DNA from: Fervidibacter sinensis
GTDB taxonomy: Bacteria; Armatimonadota; Fervidibacteria; Fervidibacterales; Fervidibacteraceae
DNA: 64,000 nucleotides
NCBI GenBank assembly: GCA_032161045.1
Contig: JAVHTH010000016.1
Reading direction: 5' to 3' (one strand)
The notes under the pieces: model-generated
What the model was told of the DNA's origin: nothing
The model's input: only the letters and a program-made list of their open reading frames with translations
Database searches by the model: none
Made by a program: the position numbers and the translations under genes
Part shown: piece by piece, positions 44,035 through 52,730 of the stretch
Position numbering within the stretch: position 1 is the stretch's first letter
Layout: every line of letters starts with the position of its first letter

Positions 44035-46200
44035 TTATCCTTTCGCTGCCTTGAGTTCAAACCAAAACCGACTTCCTTTCCCAACTTCGGACTCAACGCC
44101 TATTCGCCCGTTCATCCGCTCAACTGCTGTCCGAACAATTGTCAACCCAAGCCCCATGCCAGAGTATTCCATCCGCTGCAGCCTTTCAAACAGTTTGAAA
44201 ATTCGCTCTCGGTCTTCTGGCGGGATTCCAACCCCGTTGTCCTCAACCCAAACTCTCACCCACTCGCCCCGTTCCTCAGCCCAAATCCGAACTTGCGGAG
44301 TTCTATCAAGTGGGACGAACTTAATGGCGTTTGCAACAAGGTTTTGAAGCACTTGAACCAAAGCAGTCTCTTGAGCCATGACTTTCGGGAGCGGACAGTG
44401 AACTTGAATTTGTGCGCCACGCTCTTCTATCAGTGCCAAGAGTTGCTCAAGGACAAACTTAACGACTGAGTCAAGGGCAATCGGTTGCAAAATCATCTCC
44501 CCTGCCCTCATCCTTATGTAAGTCCTCAACTCGGTTATCATTTGGCTCAACCGTTCACACGAACGAGCGATGCGCTGAAGGAAATCCTTGCCTGTCTCGT
44601 CAAGTCGGTCGCCGTAGTCTTCAAGCAACGCCTGAGCGAACCCGTGAATTGTCATCAGCGGGGCTCTGAAGTCATAGGCGAGTGTGGCAACAAAATGCTC
44701 CATCTCAGCGTTGGCTCTTTCAAGTTCCTTCGTTCGCTCAGCGACCATTTCTTCCAAGTGCTCAGTGTAAATCCGAACCTCTTCTTTCAACTTTGCCTGC
44801 AGGAAAGCGACTGCCAATTGGTGGGCGATTTCAGATGCCGCTTCTATGTGCTCTTGAGTGTATGCGTTCGGTTGCTCAGCGCCTATGACCAAGATGCCGA
44901 TCAAATTTCCATTGGCTCTCATCGGCAGTGAGAGCATTGAACGGATGCTCGCGTCCCATATAGCACTGAAAATTGAAGGCAATTCGCCCCAAGCGCTCAC
45001 ATCGTGGATGTAAATCGGTTCGCCCTGTTGAAGTGCGGTTATGACCTCAAGTATACCCTTCAAAGACAGCCTCATTGCCGATTTGAAAGTCTCGCCCACT
45101 GTCGGGTCTTTAACCAGAAACTCAACTTCCATCTTGTCCCAGTTCGTCAGCATGACTGAAATCCGCTTACAAGGAAACAATTCACGGATGCGGCAAAATG
45201 CCATCCCGACGATTTCCTCAATCGGCTTGGACTCAAGGATTGCCCTGTCAATGGCTCGCAAAAGTTCAAGGCGCTTTGAGTAGCGGGTGAGCATTTCTTG
45301 CATTCGCTTCAATTCGGTTATGTCATGGGCGAGCGCAATAACAGCGAGTTGACCTTCAAGTTCAATCAGCGTTGCGGTGTAATCAACCCACTTTTCCTCG
45401 CCTGTCTTGGTGACGACCTTGATCTCGTATCTCGGCGGGACAGGTTCGCCCCTTTGGCGGGCTAAACCCCGTTCACGAACTTGTTCTTGCATGTCTGGGT
45501 GAACGAAATCCCAAAAGTTCATGGAAAGAAGTTCGTCAACGGAATAGCCTAAAAATTCAGCGGCTCTGGGGTTAGCGTAAATTATCTTCGTGCCTTGAAA
45601 GACGATGATTCCGTCGGGAGCGTTTTCAACGACTCGCCTGAACTTCTCTTCACTTTCACGGAGCGCTTGCTCAATCCGCTTTCTCTCGGTGATGTCTTGA
45701 ACCATGATGGCGATGTAACGGGCAACGCCTTGATCGTCTCGGACGACCGCAGCAGTTAGTTCTGCCCAAATGACCGTCCCGTCTTTGCGGATGTATCGCT
45801 TTTCCCGTCGGTAACTTTCCCGCTTGCCTTCAACCAATTCGCGAAAAAGGCGAGCACCTTCCTCACGGTCGTCAGGATGAGTTGGGTCAATTTGTGCAAG
45901 TTCTTCTTCGGAGTAACCGAGCATCTCGCACATCGTTCGGTTAACCCTGATTTGGCGACCTTCAGGGTCGTAAATACCGATGCCAAGTGGGTTGGATTTG
46001 AAAATCAACTCGCAGGCTTCGTAGATTTCTTGAAGTTCCACCTGTCGGGAAGCGATGGTGTCAAGCATTTTGTCAAGGGATGAAGCGAGTCGCCCAAAGT
46101 CGGTTTCATCGTGGGGTAAGTTCGTCCGAGCATTCAAATCGCCAGAAGCAAAGCGCTCAATGACTTCAATCAATTTGTCAACGGTAGGTTGTCGCTCCAT
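44035..46200 (-). CDS. Multi-sensor histidine kinase-like protein, phospho-acceptor His replaced by Tyr
   Basis: A cytoplasmic protein of 721 residues. Domains in order: HAMP-like segment (1-55), two PAS domains (about 60-175 and 185-300), GAF domain (about 310-465), coiled coil, HisKA-like dimerisation domain (about 495-560) and HATPase (about 605-720). The ATP-binding boxes look intact (QNLVANAIKF, VEDNGVGIP, SGMGLGLTIV). The H-box reads LAYDFRAPL where active kinases have SHDLRAPL: the phospho-acceptor is Tyr509 (codon TAT at 44674-44676). It may therefore act as a non-phosphorylating partner or a phosphatase-type sensor, or the base may be an assembly error. No response regulator is adjacent. 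Confidence 0.88.
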   Translation of the reverse strand: MERQPTVDKLIEVIERFASGDLNARTNLPHDETDFGRLASSLDKMLDTIASRQVELQEIYEACELIFKSNPLGIGIYDPEGRQIRVNRTMCEMLGYSEEELAQIDPTHPDDREEGARLFRELVEGKRESYRREKRYIRKDGTVIWAELTAAVVRDDQGVARYIAIMVQDITERKRIEQALRESEEKFRRVVENAPDGIIVFQGTKIIYANPRAAEFLGYSVDELLSMNFWDFVHPDMQEQVRERGLARQRGEPVPPRYEIKVVTKTGEEKWVDYTATLIELEGQLAVIALAHDITELKRMQEMLTRYSKRLELLRAIDRAILESKPIEEIVGMAFCRIRELFPCKRISVMLTNWDKMEVEFLVKDPTVGETFKSAMRLSLKGILEVITALQQGEPIYIHDVSAWGELPSIFSAIWDASIRSMLSLPMRANGNLIGILVIGAEQPNAYTQEHIEAASEIAHQLAVAFLQAKLKEEVRIYTEHLEEMVAERTKELERANAEMEHFVATLAYDFRAPLMTIHGFAQALLEDYGDRLDETGKDFLQRIARSCERLSQMITELRTYIRMRAGEMILQPIALDSVVKFVLEQLLALIEERGAQIQVHCPLPKVMAQETALVQVLQNLVANAIKFVPLDRTPQVRIWAEERGEWVRVWVEDNGVGIPPEDRERIFKLFERLQRMEYSGMGLGLTIVRTAVERMNGRIGVESEVGKGSRFWFELKAAKG

Positions 46201-46649
46201 GTGTCTTCACCTGCCAATGGAGCAATTTCATATCGTGTTGTCAACAAAAATCATGACATTGTAAAGCGAGTTTTGCGAGATTCCTGCTAAGCAGAGCGCT
46301 ACCTCGTTCCTCCTTTGCAACCGCGCAGCGATGATGCCGTGATGAATTCCGGTTGGAAATCGCAAGACAGGGGCTTTGAAGAAAGCCTTTGCCGGCTCAA
46401 CTACAGCCTTTACAACCGTCGCCCACCAACGGCGGCACTGCGAACGAATTGGTAGCGTCGGGGCTTGTCCCTGACGGTTGTTTAAACGACCGTCGCCCAC
46501 AGGGAGCGATAGTCAAATTTCAGGTTCAAAAGCGACCCTTGCCCATAAAAAGGCGATGCCACATTTTTCGGTTCCAAAACGACCGTCGGCATGAACTTTA
46601 TTTTCACAAAGCCACGAACATTGCTGCTGCAAATTTTGCGATAAGGTCG
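46201..46649. other. Intergenic region with repeats between sensor gene and glnA end
   Basis: No credible gene in 449 bases. It holds the 12-base direct repeat ACCGTCGCCCAC (near 46417 and 46490), the near-palindrome GGTTGTTTAAACGACC around 46476-46491, and a copy of the CGTCGGGG repeat at 46449-46477. The sensor gene's promoter should lie near its right edge on the minus strand but is not obvious. Confidence 0.55.
46449..46477 (-). repeat. CGTCGGGG hairpin repeat, copy 2
   Basis: On the minus strand this reads CGTCAGGGACAAGCCCCGAC followed by GCTACCAA, matching the copy at 41243 except for two bases. Both lie in gene-free stretches. Confidence 0.6.
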
Positions 46650-48080
46650 TCAAGCGTCAAAGTAAAGGTAGAACTCGTAAGGGTGAGGGCGGATGTTGAC
46701 TTCATCTGCTTCCTTGCGCTTCAGGGAAATCCAAACCTCAAGCACATCGCGGGTAAAGACATCGCCACGAAGCAAAAATTGGTGGTCTTGCTCCAATGCG
46801 TCCAAAACGGCGTGAAGCGAACCGGGGAGCGATTTTATCGCTCGTCGTTCTTCTGGTGGAAGGTCGTAAAGGTTTTTGTCCATCGGTTCTCCGGGGTCAA
46901 TTCGGTTGATGATTCCGTCAAGACCTGCCATCAACATCGCAGCGAACGCCAAATACGGGTTGCAAGAAGGGTCAGGCGGTCGGAACTCAATCCGTTTCGC
47001 TTTCGGGCTGCGGGAGTAAACGGGGATGCGAACGCAAGCGGAACGGTTGCGTTGCGAGTAGGCGATGTTGACAGGTGCTTCATAACCGGGAACCAAACGG
47101 CGATAGGAGTTAGTTGTCGGTGCGCAAAAAGCAAGTAGTGCTGGTGCATGCCTCAATAAGCCGCCAATGTAGTAGCGAGCGATTTCCGAAAGTTGGGCGT
47201 AACTGCGCTCATCGTAAAACAGGTTGGTGTCGCCTTTCCAAAGGCTTTGATGCGTGTGCATTCCAGAGCCGTTGTCGCCGAAAAGGGGCTTAGGCATAAA
47301 TGTTGCGACCAGACCGTTTTGGCGGGCAACCATCTTGACAATGTATTTGTAGACCTGAAGTTTGTCCGCCATGCGGACCAAAGTGTCGTAACGCAAGTCA
47401 ATTTCGCATTGCCCACCTGTCGCGACTTCATGGTGGTGAACTTCGGTTGCAACACCCGCCTTTTCAAGGGCAAGCACAATCTTTGACCTAACATCTTGCA
47501 GGGTGTCTGTCGGTGGGACGGGGAAATAGCCTTCCTTGTGACGGATTTTGTAGCCCAAGTTCGGCTGCTCATCGCGACCGCTGTTCCAAATCCCTTCGCG
47601 ACTGTCAACCCTGAAAAAGCCCTCGTTTGCTTTGTAATCGTAACGGACATCATTGAACAGGAAGAATTCAGCCTCAGGTCCCCAATAACTTCGGTCGGCA
47701 ATGCCCGAAGCGATAAGAAATTGCTCCGCTTTCTTAGCGATGTAACGCGGGTCGCGGCTGTAAGGCTCTCTGGTGACTGGATCAAAGACATCGCAGATTA
47801 ACACCAGTGTCGGCACTTCCAGCACTGGGTCAATAAATGCGGTGTCTGGGTCGGGGACGAGAATCATGTCGCTCTCGTGAATTTCTTGAAAGCCACGAAT
47901 GGACGAACCATCAAACCCGACACCTTCCTCAAACAATTCCTCGGTCAACTCCCTTGCGGGGATGCTGAAGTGCTGCCAAGTGCCAAGTAAATCCGTGAAC
48001 CTCAAGTCAACGATTTGAATCCCCGCTTCGCGAACCATTCGGATGACATCTTGCGGTGACCTTGAATTTCGCTTCGTCAC
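46650..48080 (-). CDS. glnA: Glutamine synthetase type I
   Basis: The enzyme makes glutamine from glutamate, ammonia and ATP. The 476-residue dodecameric GSI shows GFDGSSIRGF, EAEFFLFND, the ATP-site KPLFGDNGSGMHTHQSLWK and the EFRPPDPSCNPYLAFAAM stretch. KNLYDLPPEE contains the tyrosine adenylylated in proteobacterial GSI-beta, so that control is possible in principle; no glnE is in view. The start is the GTG at 48080, six bases after AAGGAGGG. It lies 28 bases downstream of amt, and the pair should be transcribed from the amt promoter through the leader described below. Confidence 0.96.
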   Translation of the reverse strand: MTKRNSRSPQDVIRMVREAGIQIVDLRFTDLLGTWQHFSIPARELTEELFEEGVGFDGSSIRGFQEIHESDMILVPDPDTAFIDPVLEVPTLVLICDVFDPVTREPYSRDPRYIAKKAEQFLIASGIADRSYWGPEAEFFLFNDVRYDYKANEGFFRVDSREGIWNSGRDEQPNLGYKIRHKEGYFPVPPTDTLQDVRSKIVLALEKAGVATEVHHHEVATGGQCEIDLRYDTLVRMADKLQVYKYIVKMVARQNGLVATFMPKPLFGDNGSGMHTHQSLWKGDTNLFYDERSYAQLSEIARYYIGGLLRHAPALLAFCAPTTNSYRRLVPGYEAPVNIAYSQRNRSACVRIPVYSRSPKAKRIEFRPPDPSCNPYLAFAAMLMAGLDGIINRIDPGEPMDKNLYDLPPEERRAIKSLPGSLHAVLDALEQDHQFLLRGDVFTRDVLEVWISLKRKEADEVNIRPHPYEFYLYFDA

Positions 48081-48108
48081 GACGATCCCTCCTTTAGTGG
48101 GTTTTTTT

Positions 48109-49170
48109 TTACGCTTCGCGCATTTCAAACTCGGGATACGCTGCTATCCCGTAAAGGCGCAAATCAGCGCCTTCAAATTCATCCATCGGGTGAAGGCGTA
48201 ACAAGTTGAAAAGCGCCAAGATGCGACAAATGACCCAACTTGACACAAAACCGCACGCAAAAGATCCAATCCAATTGAGAAACCCTGCACCCAAATTTGC
48301 ACCCCCGCTAACCCACAAAACTGTCAACCCGATTAACGGTGCAATCCCTTCCGCAGGCACGATACCCACTGGGTCGTCAATGAAGTTTTTGTCAAGGAAC
48401 AAAGAAACCCAGATGGAAATCACGCCGCTGAAGAGACCTGCCGTCAACAAATTGAAAAGAGCGAACTTGCCGAGAGCGAAACCGCTGACCAAGCCCGTCC
48501 AAAATGCAGTTATGGCAAACGATGGATCAAATTTGCCGAAACGCCATTTCGTCCAAACGAGGGATGTCAACAAGGCAATGAAGCCACTCAAAGTTGCGGG
48601 CTCCCAAAGAGGTTGAGCGAAACTCTGTGAACCGAACCAAATCAAGAAGACGCCAACGACAGCCATCGGCAAGTTGTGCGCCGGTATCGCCATCGGAAGA
48701 CCGTTACGACTGTAGCGACCAACTCTCGGTCCTGAAGCAATCAATGCGCCTAACGCTGCACCACCAGCCAAGGTATGCAATGACCAGACGAAGGCGTAGT
48801 CTGGTTGCCAGTGACTTGCCAACCATGCAAAGGTAGGTTTGAAGGCAAAAAGGGATTCGGGCACAGGGGCATTGACCGAGATACCGACCAATCGGTCAAA
48901 AATTGTCAATGATTTGTGAGCGATACCAACACACGCAGCGATGATTGCCGCTGCCGGAAGGGTAATTCGGTCGCCCAAGCCTAAAGTCGCCAACGAAGCC
49001 ACAGTGCCGCATAAAATAGCGCCGCTCCAATCTCTTCCCACAAAACCTATAACGGTCCCAACAGCCAAAGCCGTCAGACCCTTGACAAAGCAATGCAATG
49101 CTCCCTTCGCTCTTCCCAAACCAGTTTCAACCAAAATGGCGCCCAACGCAAAAAGCGGCAGTGAGTTCAT
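48109..49170 (-). CDS. amt: Amt/MEP/Rh-family protein, altered twin-His site
   Basis: A membrane protein of 353 residues with about ten or eleven helices, related to ammonium transporters. The second half is clear: GPRVGRYSRNGLPMAIPAHN, LPMAVVGVFLIWFG, and DDPVGIVPAEG. The C-terminus LYGIAAYPEFE matches the usual cytoplasmic tail. The first pore histidine is kept (SLHTLAGG), but the second, usually VHG, is AEG: Glu codon 48349-48351. The first half is strongly diverged and short. The ATG at 49170 has GGGAG nine bases upstream and is preferred over the GTG at 49188. Linkage to glnA supports an ammonium role; channel, sensor or changed selectivity cannot be decided here. Confidence 0.85.
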   Translation of the reverse strand: MNSLPLFALGAILVETGLGRAKGALHCFVKGLTALAVGTVIGFVGRDWSGAILCGTVASLATLGLGDRITLPAAAIIAACVGIAHKSLTIFDRLVGISVNAPVPESLFAFKPTFAWLASHWQPDYAFVWSLHTLAGGAALGALIASGPRVGRYSRNGLPMAIPAHNLPMAVVGVFLIWFGSQSFAQPLWEPATLSGFIALLTSLVWTKWRFGKFDPSFAITAFWTGLVSGFALGKFALFNLLTAGLFSGVISIWVSLFLDKNFIDDPVGIVPAEGIAPLIGLTVLWVSGGANLGAGFLNWIGSFACGFVSSWVICRILALFNLLRLHPMDEFEGADLRLYGIAAYPEFEMREA

Positions 49171-49254
49171 AGGCAAACACTCCCTCACTCAACAACTCTT
49201 CGTTCACGCTTTTTAGACCCGTGCACGCTTGAACGCTTACACGCTTGCACTCAT

Positions 49255-49313
49255 AAAAACCAAAAGCCCTTTGACCTCGCACCGTGCAAAAACACGATAC
49301 AGGTCAAAGGGCT
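49255..49313 (-). terminator. Intrinsic terminator/attenuator in the amt leader
   Basis: On the minus strand AGCCCTTTGACCT pairs perfectly with AGGTCAAAGGGCT, with an inner CGTG/CACG stem in the loop, and is followed by TTTGGTTTTT. It lies between the amt promoter and the amt start, so it would stop most transcripts unless relieved. Confidence 0.75.
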
Positions 49314-49328
49314 CCGTTGCCCGTTGTT

Positions 49329-49352
49329 GACTCAAGCCACATTGCTTGAGTC
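49329..49352 (-). promoter_or_regulatory. 5' leader hairpin of amt-glnA mRNA
   Basis: GACTCAAGC, loop AATGTG, GCTTGAGTC is a perfect 9-bp hairpin placed at the predicted transcript 5' end. A GGGC at 49319-49322 just after it can pair with the GCCC of the terminator arm, a possible antiterminator. Confidence 0.6.
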
Positions 49353-49358
49353 GCTAAA

Positions 49359-49387
49359 AGTGTAGCACAAAGGTTGGAAATTGTAAA
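49359..49387 (-). promoter_or_regulatory. Promoter of amt-glnA
   Basis: TTTACA (49382-49387) and TACACT (49359-49364) are separated by exactly 17 bases on the minus strand, with an added TGC extension before the -10. This is the best promoter seen in the window. Confidence 0.75.
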
Positions 49388-49456
49388 CGCTGCGAACGGT
49401 TGAATTCTTTCCGCATTCTGGCGGAAGTTTTCGCTGCCACACCTTAACAAAGGCTT

Positions 49457-50431
49457 TTACACCCGAGGTCGTTCCAAAAGCAGTGTGAAACACTCCTTGC
49501 TATTCATCAATTCCTCGTCTTTGATGAGAGCGGAAATTGTTCGTTCCCAAACTCGCCTCGGTCGTTTCACCCAAGGGAAGTCATCTGCTCGCAAAACGAC
49601 AAAACCTCGCTCGTATCCGAACGATTGGAGCCAGACGAGGAGTTTTTGGATTTCGCCTTCCTGCAGATAGAACGGGTGAAACTCAATCACAAGCGTTGGT
49701 CGGTCCCGTCTCAAAGTTCCTTCCGCACTTTGAAGCGCTTTGATTTCCCAACCTTCAATATCCATGCGAATGAGGTCAATGGAGCGCTCAAGTTGGTGAA
49801 CAATTGTGTCAATGATCACCGTCGGCACGAGAATCGTTTTCTGACCAGTTCGTTCAGTTGGATGCAAGGAGTGCCAATTTGAACCTTCGGCGACAAACAT
49901 CTCCGCAGTCCCAACCTCATCGCTGACGGCAACGGGAATGACTTTGACATTAGTGACCCTGTTGAGCCTAAGGTTGAGTTCAAGCAGGTGAAAATTTTCG
50001 GGATGAGGTTCAATGGCGACGACCACGCCGTTCGCGCCTACTAACTGCGAGAGCAATAAGGTGTAATAGCCGATGTTTGCACCGATGTCCAAGACTGTGT
50101 CGCCCTGCTGAACGAAACCCGGCAAAAGTTTCGTCACCGTCGGTTCGTGGACTCGGTAAAACGCCAACTCGCGACCGATGCCTTCATCGGTTCTGCTAAC
50201 GAGCATTGTGAAGCCATTGACATTTGACACCATGAGGTAATCGCAGCCGTCAATTTGAATCCATTCCCATTCCTCCCGCCACTTGATCAAGGGTTGACGG
50301 AGTTTGATCCAACAAATTTGCAGGAATTTGCGGAAACCACCGTTGCGAAGAACCTTGACAGCGGTTTTTGCTTTGCGTTGAAGGAAAGTCAAGAAAATGC
50401 CTGTGCTGGCGATTGACCAGTTGGGCAGCAT
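49457..50431 (-). CDS. FkbM-family SAM methyltransferase
   Basis: About 324 residues. The SAM-binding motif DTVLDIGANIGYY is followed by VVAIEPHPENF and the conserved FkbM core RMDIEGWEIKALQSAEGTL, with VIEFHP. Members methylate hydroxyls of sugars or polyketides, often in surface polysaccharide synthesis. A basic N-terminal region of about 60 residues precedes the domain. I choose the ATG at 50431, with GGTGG upstream, over a far longer open frame beginning at 50572. It is divergent from dxs. The acceptor molecule is unknown. Confidence 0.85.
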   Translation of the reverse strand: MLPNWSIASTGIFLTFLQRKAKTAVKVLRNGGFRKFLQICWIKLRQPLIKWREEWEWIQIDGCDYLMVSNVNGFTMLVSRTDEGIGRELAFYRVHEPTVTKLLPGFVQQGDTVLDIGANIGYYTLLLSQLVGANGVVVAIEPHPENFHLLELNLRLNRVTNVKVIPVAVSDEVGTAEMFVAEGSNWHSLHPTERTGQKTILVPTVIIDTIVHQLERSIDLIRMDIEGWEIKALQSAEGTLRRDRPTLVIEFHPFYLQEGEIQKLLVWLQSFGYERGFVVLRADDFPWVKRPRRVWERTISALIKDEELMNSKECFTLLLERPRV

Positions 50432-50681
50432 TTTTACCACCGTCCTTTGTGGCTTAAATCGCCGAATTCTTAGACGCACCGAAAAAGCGGTGGGAAGGTT
50501 GAATGTGTGGGTGGGAAACGAACGAGATAGTGTCAAAGTGATTGCCCCTCCGCTACAATTTCCTTTGCCCATTCGGGAAAACTGAAAAGTTGATGCGCCT
50601 GTTTGAAGCGAGACAAGTCCTGATTTCCCAACTCAAGGTCTCAGGGACAGGGCTTATTTGAAAGCAACGGAGGCGAAAGTC

Positions 50682-52691
50682 ATGGCAAAGTTGCTGGAGA
50701 CTTTAAACCTTCCGCAAGACTTGAAACGCCTAACGCTTGAAGAGCGCAAACAGTTGGCTCAAGAAATCCGCGAAACAATCGTCCAAACCGTTTGCAAAAA
50801 CGGGGGACATTTAGCCTCGGGCTTAGGTTCGGTTGAGATTTTCATCGCCATTCACTCTGTCTTTGAAAGCCCAAGGGACAAAATCGTTTTGGACACAGGT
50901 CATCAAGGCTACCCGCACAAGTTGTTGACGGGACGATATCATGTTTTTCACACTTTGAGGCAATTGGGAGGGATTTCCGGTTTTCCCAAACGGGATGAGA
51001 GCGAACACGATTGTTGGGGTGCAGGGCACGCAGGGACGGGCTTGTCGGCAGCAATGGGATTTGCAATGGCTCGCAAACACTTATTGGAGGCGGGAGTTCC
51101 ATCGGACGACCCTCGTGTCAATTATCGCGTTGTTTGTGTGATTGGTGATGGCGCTTTAGAAGAAGGGATGGCATGGGAAGCACTCCATAACATCGGTCAT
51201 CACAAACCCGACTTAGTCATCATCCTGAATGACAATGGGATGTCAATAGCGCCTTCCGTCGGTGCAGTTGAAAACTACTTGCGCAAACACCGACGCCTTC
51301 CGGCGGATTGGTTCCGCAAACTCCGTTCCGAACCACATTACTTGCAACTCAAGCGTATGGTTGAGGAAGCACTGTCAAAGATGGGCACGACGGGCGAGGT
51401 GACCCTTGAAATCATCCGGCACATCAAAAACAACATCAAAGAGTGGCTCATTCCGCCGGGAATGCTTTTTGAGGAACTCGGTTTCACATACCTCGGTCCC
51501 GTTGACGGACACAACATCAAGGAGTTGATAGAGTGTCTTCAAGAGGCGCTGAGAATCGGCGGTCCAGTCATCATCCACGCCGTCACGAAGAAAGGCAAAG
51601 GGGTTCCATATGCCGAAAAAGACCCGTGGAAGTATCACACTCCGTTGTTCCCCTTTGACCCGGATACGGGCGAAATTTTGGCTGAAGATAGGGCAGCACC
51701 CAGTTACACCGATGTCTTCTCGCAAACGCTTATCAAAATCGCAGAGCAAGATAATCGCATCGTGGCGATTACGGCTGCAATGCCAGATGGGACAGGGCTT
51801 GACAAATTTGCCGAGAGATTTCCAAGCAGGTTCTACGATGTAGGTATGGCGGAACAACATGCAGTTGGGTTTGCTGCGGCGTTAGCATTTGCTGGTTTGC
51901 GACCAGTTTGTGCCATCTACTCCACTTTCTTGCAACGAGCCTTTGACCAGATCATCCACGATGTTTGCCTTCAAAACGCACCTGTGGTTTTCGCCATTGA
52001 CCGGGCAGGTTTGGTCGGTCAAGATGGTCACACCCATCACGGCATCTTTGACATCTCATACCTGAGGCTAATGCCCAACCTCGTCTTGATGATGCCCAAA
52101 GACGAAAACGAATTGCAACACATGCTTTACACAGCATTGAAATACGAACGCGGTCCAATCGCAATTCGTTACCCAAGAGGTGAAGGCATCGGTGTGCCTA
52201 TGGACGATGAACTGAAGGAACTGCCTATAGGCAAAGGTGAATGGTTGCGCGATGGCACCGATGCAGTTATCATCGGCATTGGTCCGATTATCTACGCTGC
52301 ATTGGAGGCAGCACAGAGATTGGAGCGGGACGGATTTTCTGTCGGGGTGATAAACGCAAGGTTTGTCAAGCCCATTGACAAAGAGTTGATTGCTGATGCC
52401 GCAAAGCATGCCGGAAAAATCGTCACCGTTGAAGAGCATACATTGTGCGGTGGGTTCGGTAGTGCTGTCTTGGAAGCATTGAACGAATTGGGTTTGAGTT
52501 CAGTGCCAGTCTTGCGCATTGGCATCAACGATTGCTTCGTTGAACACGGAAAAGTGGGAGAACTGAGAGCGCTTCTCAAGTTGGATGCCAATGGCATTTA
52601 CGAGCAGGTCAAAACATGGTTGCGGAAGAGCACGAATGTTTTGGAGTCAGAAATCGGCAAGGGAGCAATACACCAAATGGTGAGCCAGTGA
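50682..52691 (+). CDS. dxs: 1-deoxy-D-xylulose-5-phosphate synthase
   Basis: The enzyme condenses pyruvate with glyceraldehyde 3-phosphate, the first step of the MEP isoprenoid pathway. The 669 residues show the family features: HQGYPHKLLTGR, the TPP-binding GDGALEEGMAWEALHNIG with NDNGMSIAPSVGA, the transketolase pyrimidine domain (DVGMAEQHAVGFAAALA) and the C-terminal domain with VTVEEHTLCGGFGSAVLE. GGAGG lies eight bases upstream of the ATG at 50682; an ATG-less upstream extension to 50658 is rejected. TACAAT at 50554-50559 may be its -10. nadE follows 39 bases later. Confidence 0.95.
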   Translation: MAKLLETLNLPQDLKRLTLEERKQLAQEIRETIVQTVCKNGGHLASGLGSVEIFIAIHSVFESPRDKIVLDTGHQGYPHKLLTGRYHVFHTLRQLGGISGFPKRDESEHDCWGAGHAGTGLSAAMGFAMARKHLLEAGVPSDDPRVNYRVVCVIGDGALEEGMAWEALHNIGHHKPDLVIILNDNGMSIAPSVGAVENYLRKHRRLPADWFRKLRSEPHYLQLKRMVEEALSKMGTTGEVTLEIIRHIKNNIKEWLIPPGMLFEELGFTYLGPVDGHNIKELIECLQEALRIGGPVIIHAVTKKGKGVPYAEKDPWKYHTPLFPFDPDTGEILAEDRAAPSYTDVFSQTLIKIAEQDNRIVAITAAMPDGTGLDKFAERFPSRFYDVGMAEQHAVGFAAALAFAGLRPVCAIYSTFLQRAFDQIIHDVCLQNAPVVFAIDRAGLVGQDGHTHHGIFDISYLRLMPNLVLMMPKDENELQHMLYTALKYERGPIAIRYPRGEGIGVPMDDELKELPIGKGEWLRDGTDAVIIGIGPIIYAALEAAQRLERDGFSVGVINARFVKPIDKELIADAAKHAGKIVTVEEHTLCGGFGSAVLEALNELGLSSVPVLRIGINDCFVEHGKVGELRALLKLDANGIYEQVKTWLRKSTNVLESEIGKGAIHQMVSQ

Positions 52692-52730
52692 GCAAATTGA
52701 GTATACCTTGTTCGGGGGCGATAGAGGGGA

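Noticed and set aside
49255..49387. Known glutamine (glnA) riboswitch
   Set aside because: The conserved sequence blocks of that motif that I remember are not present; only promoter, hairpin and terminator are clear.
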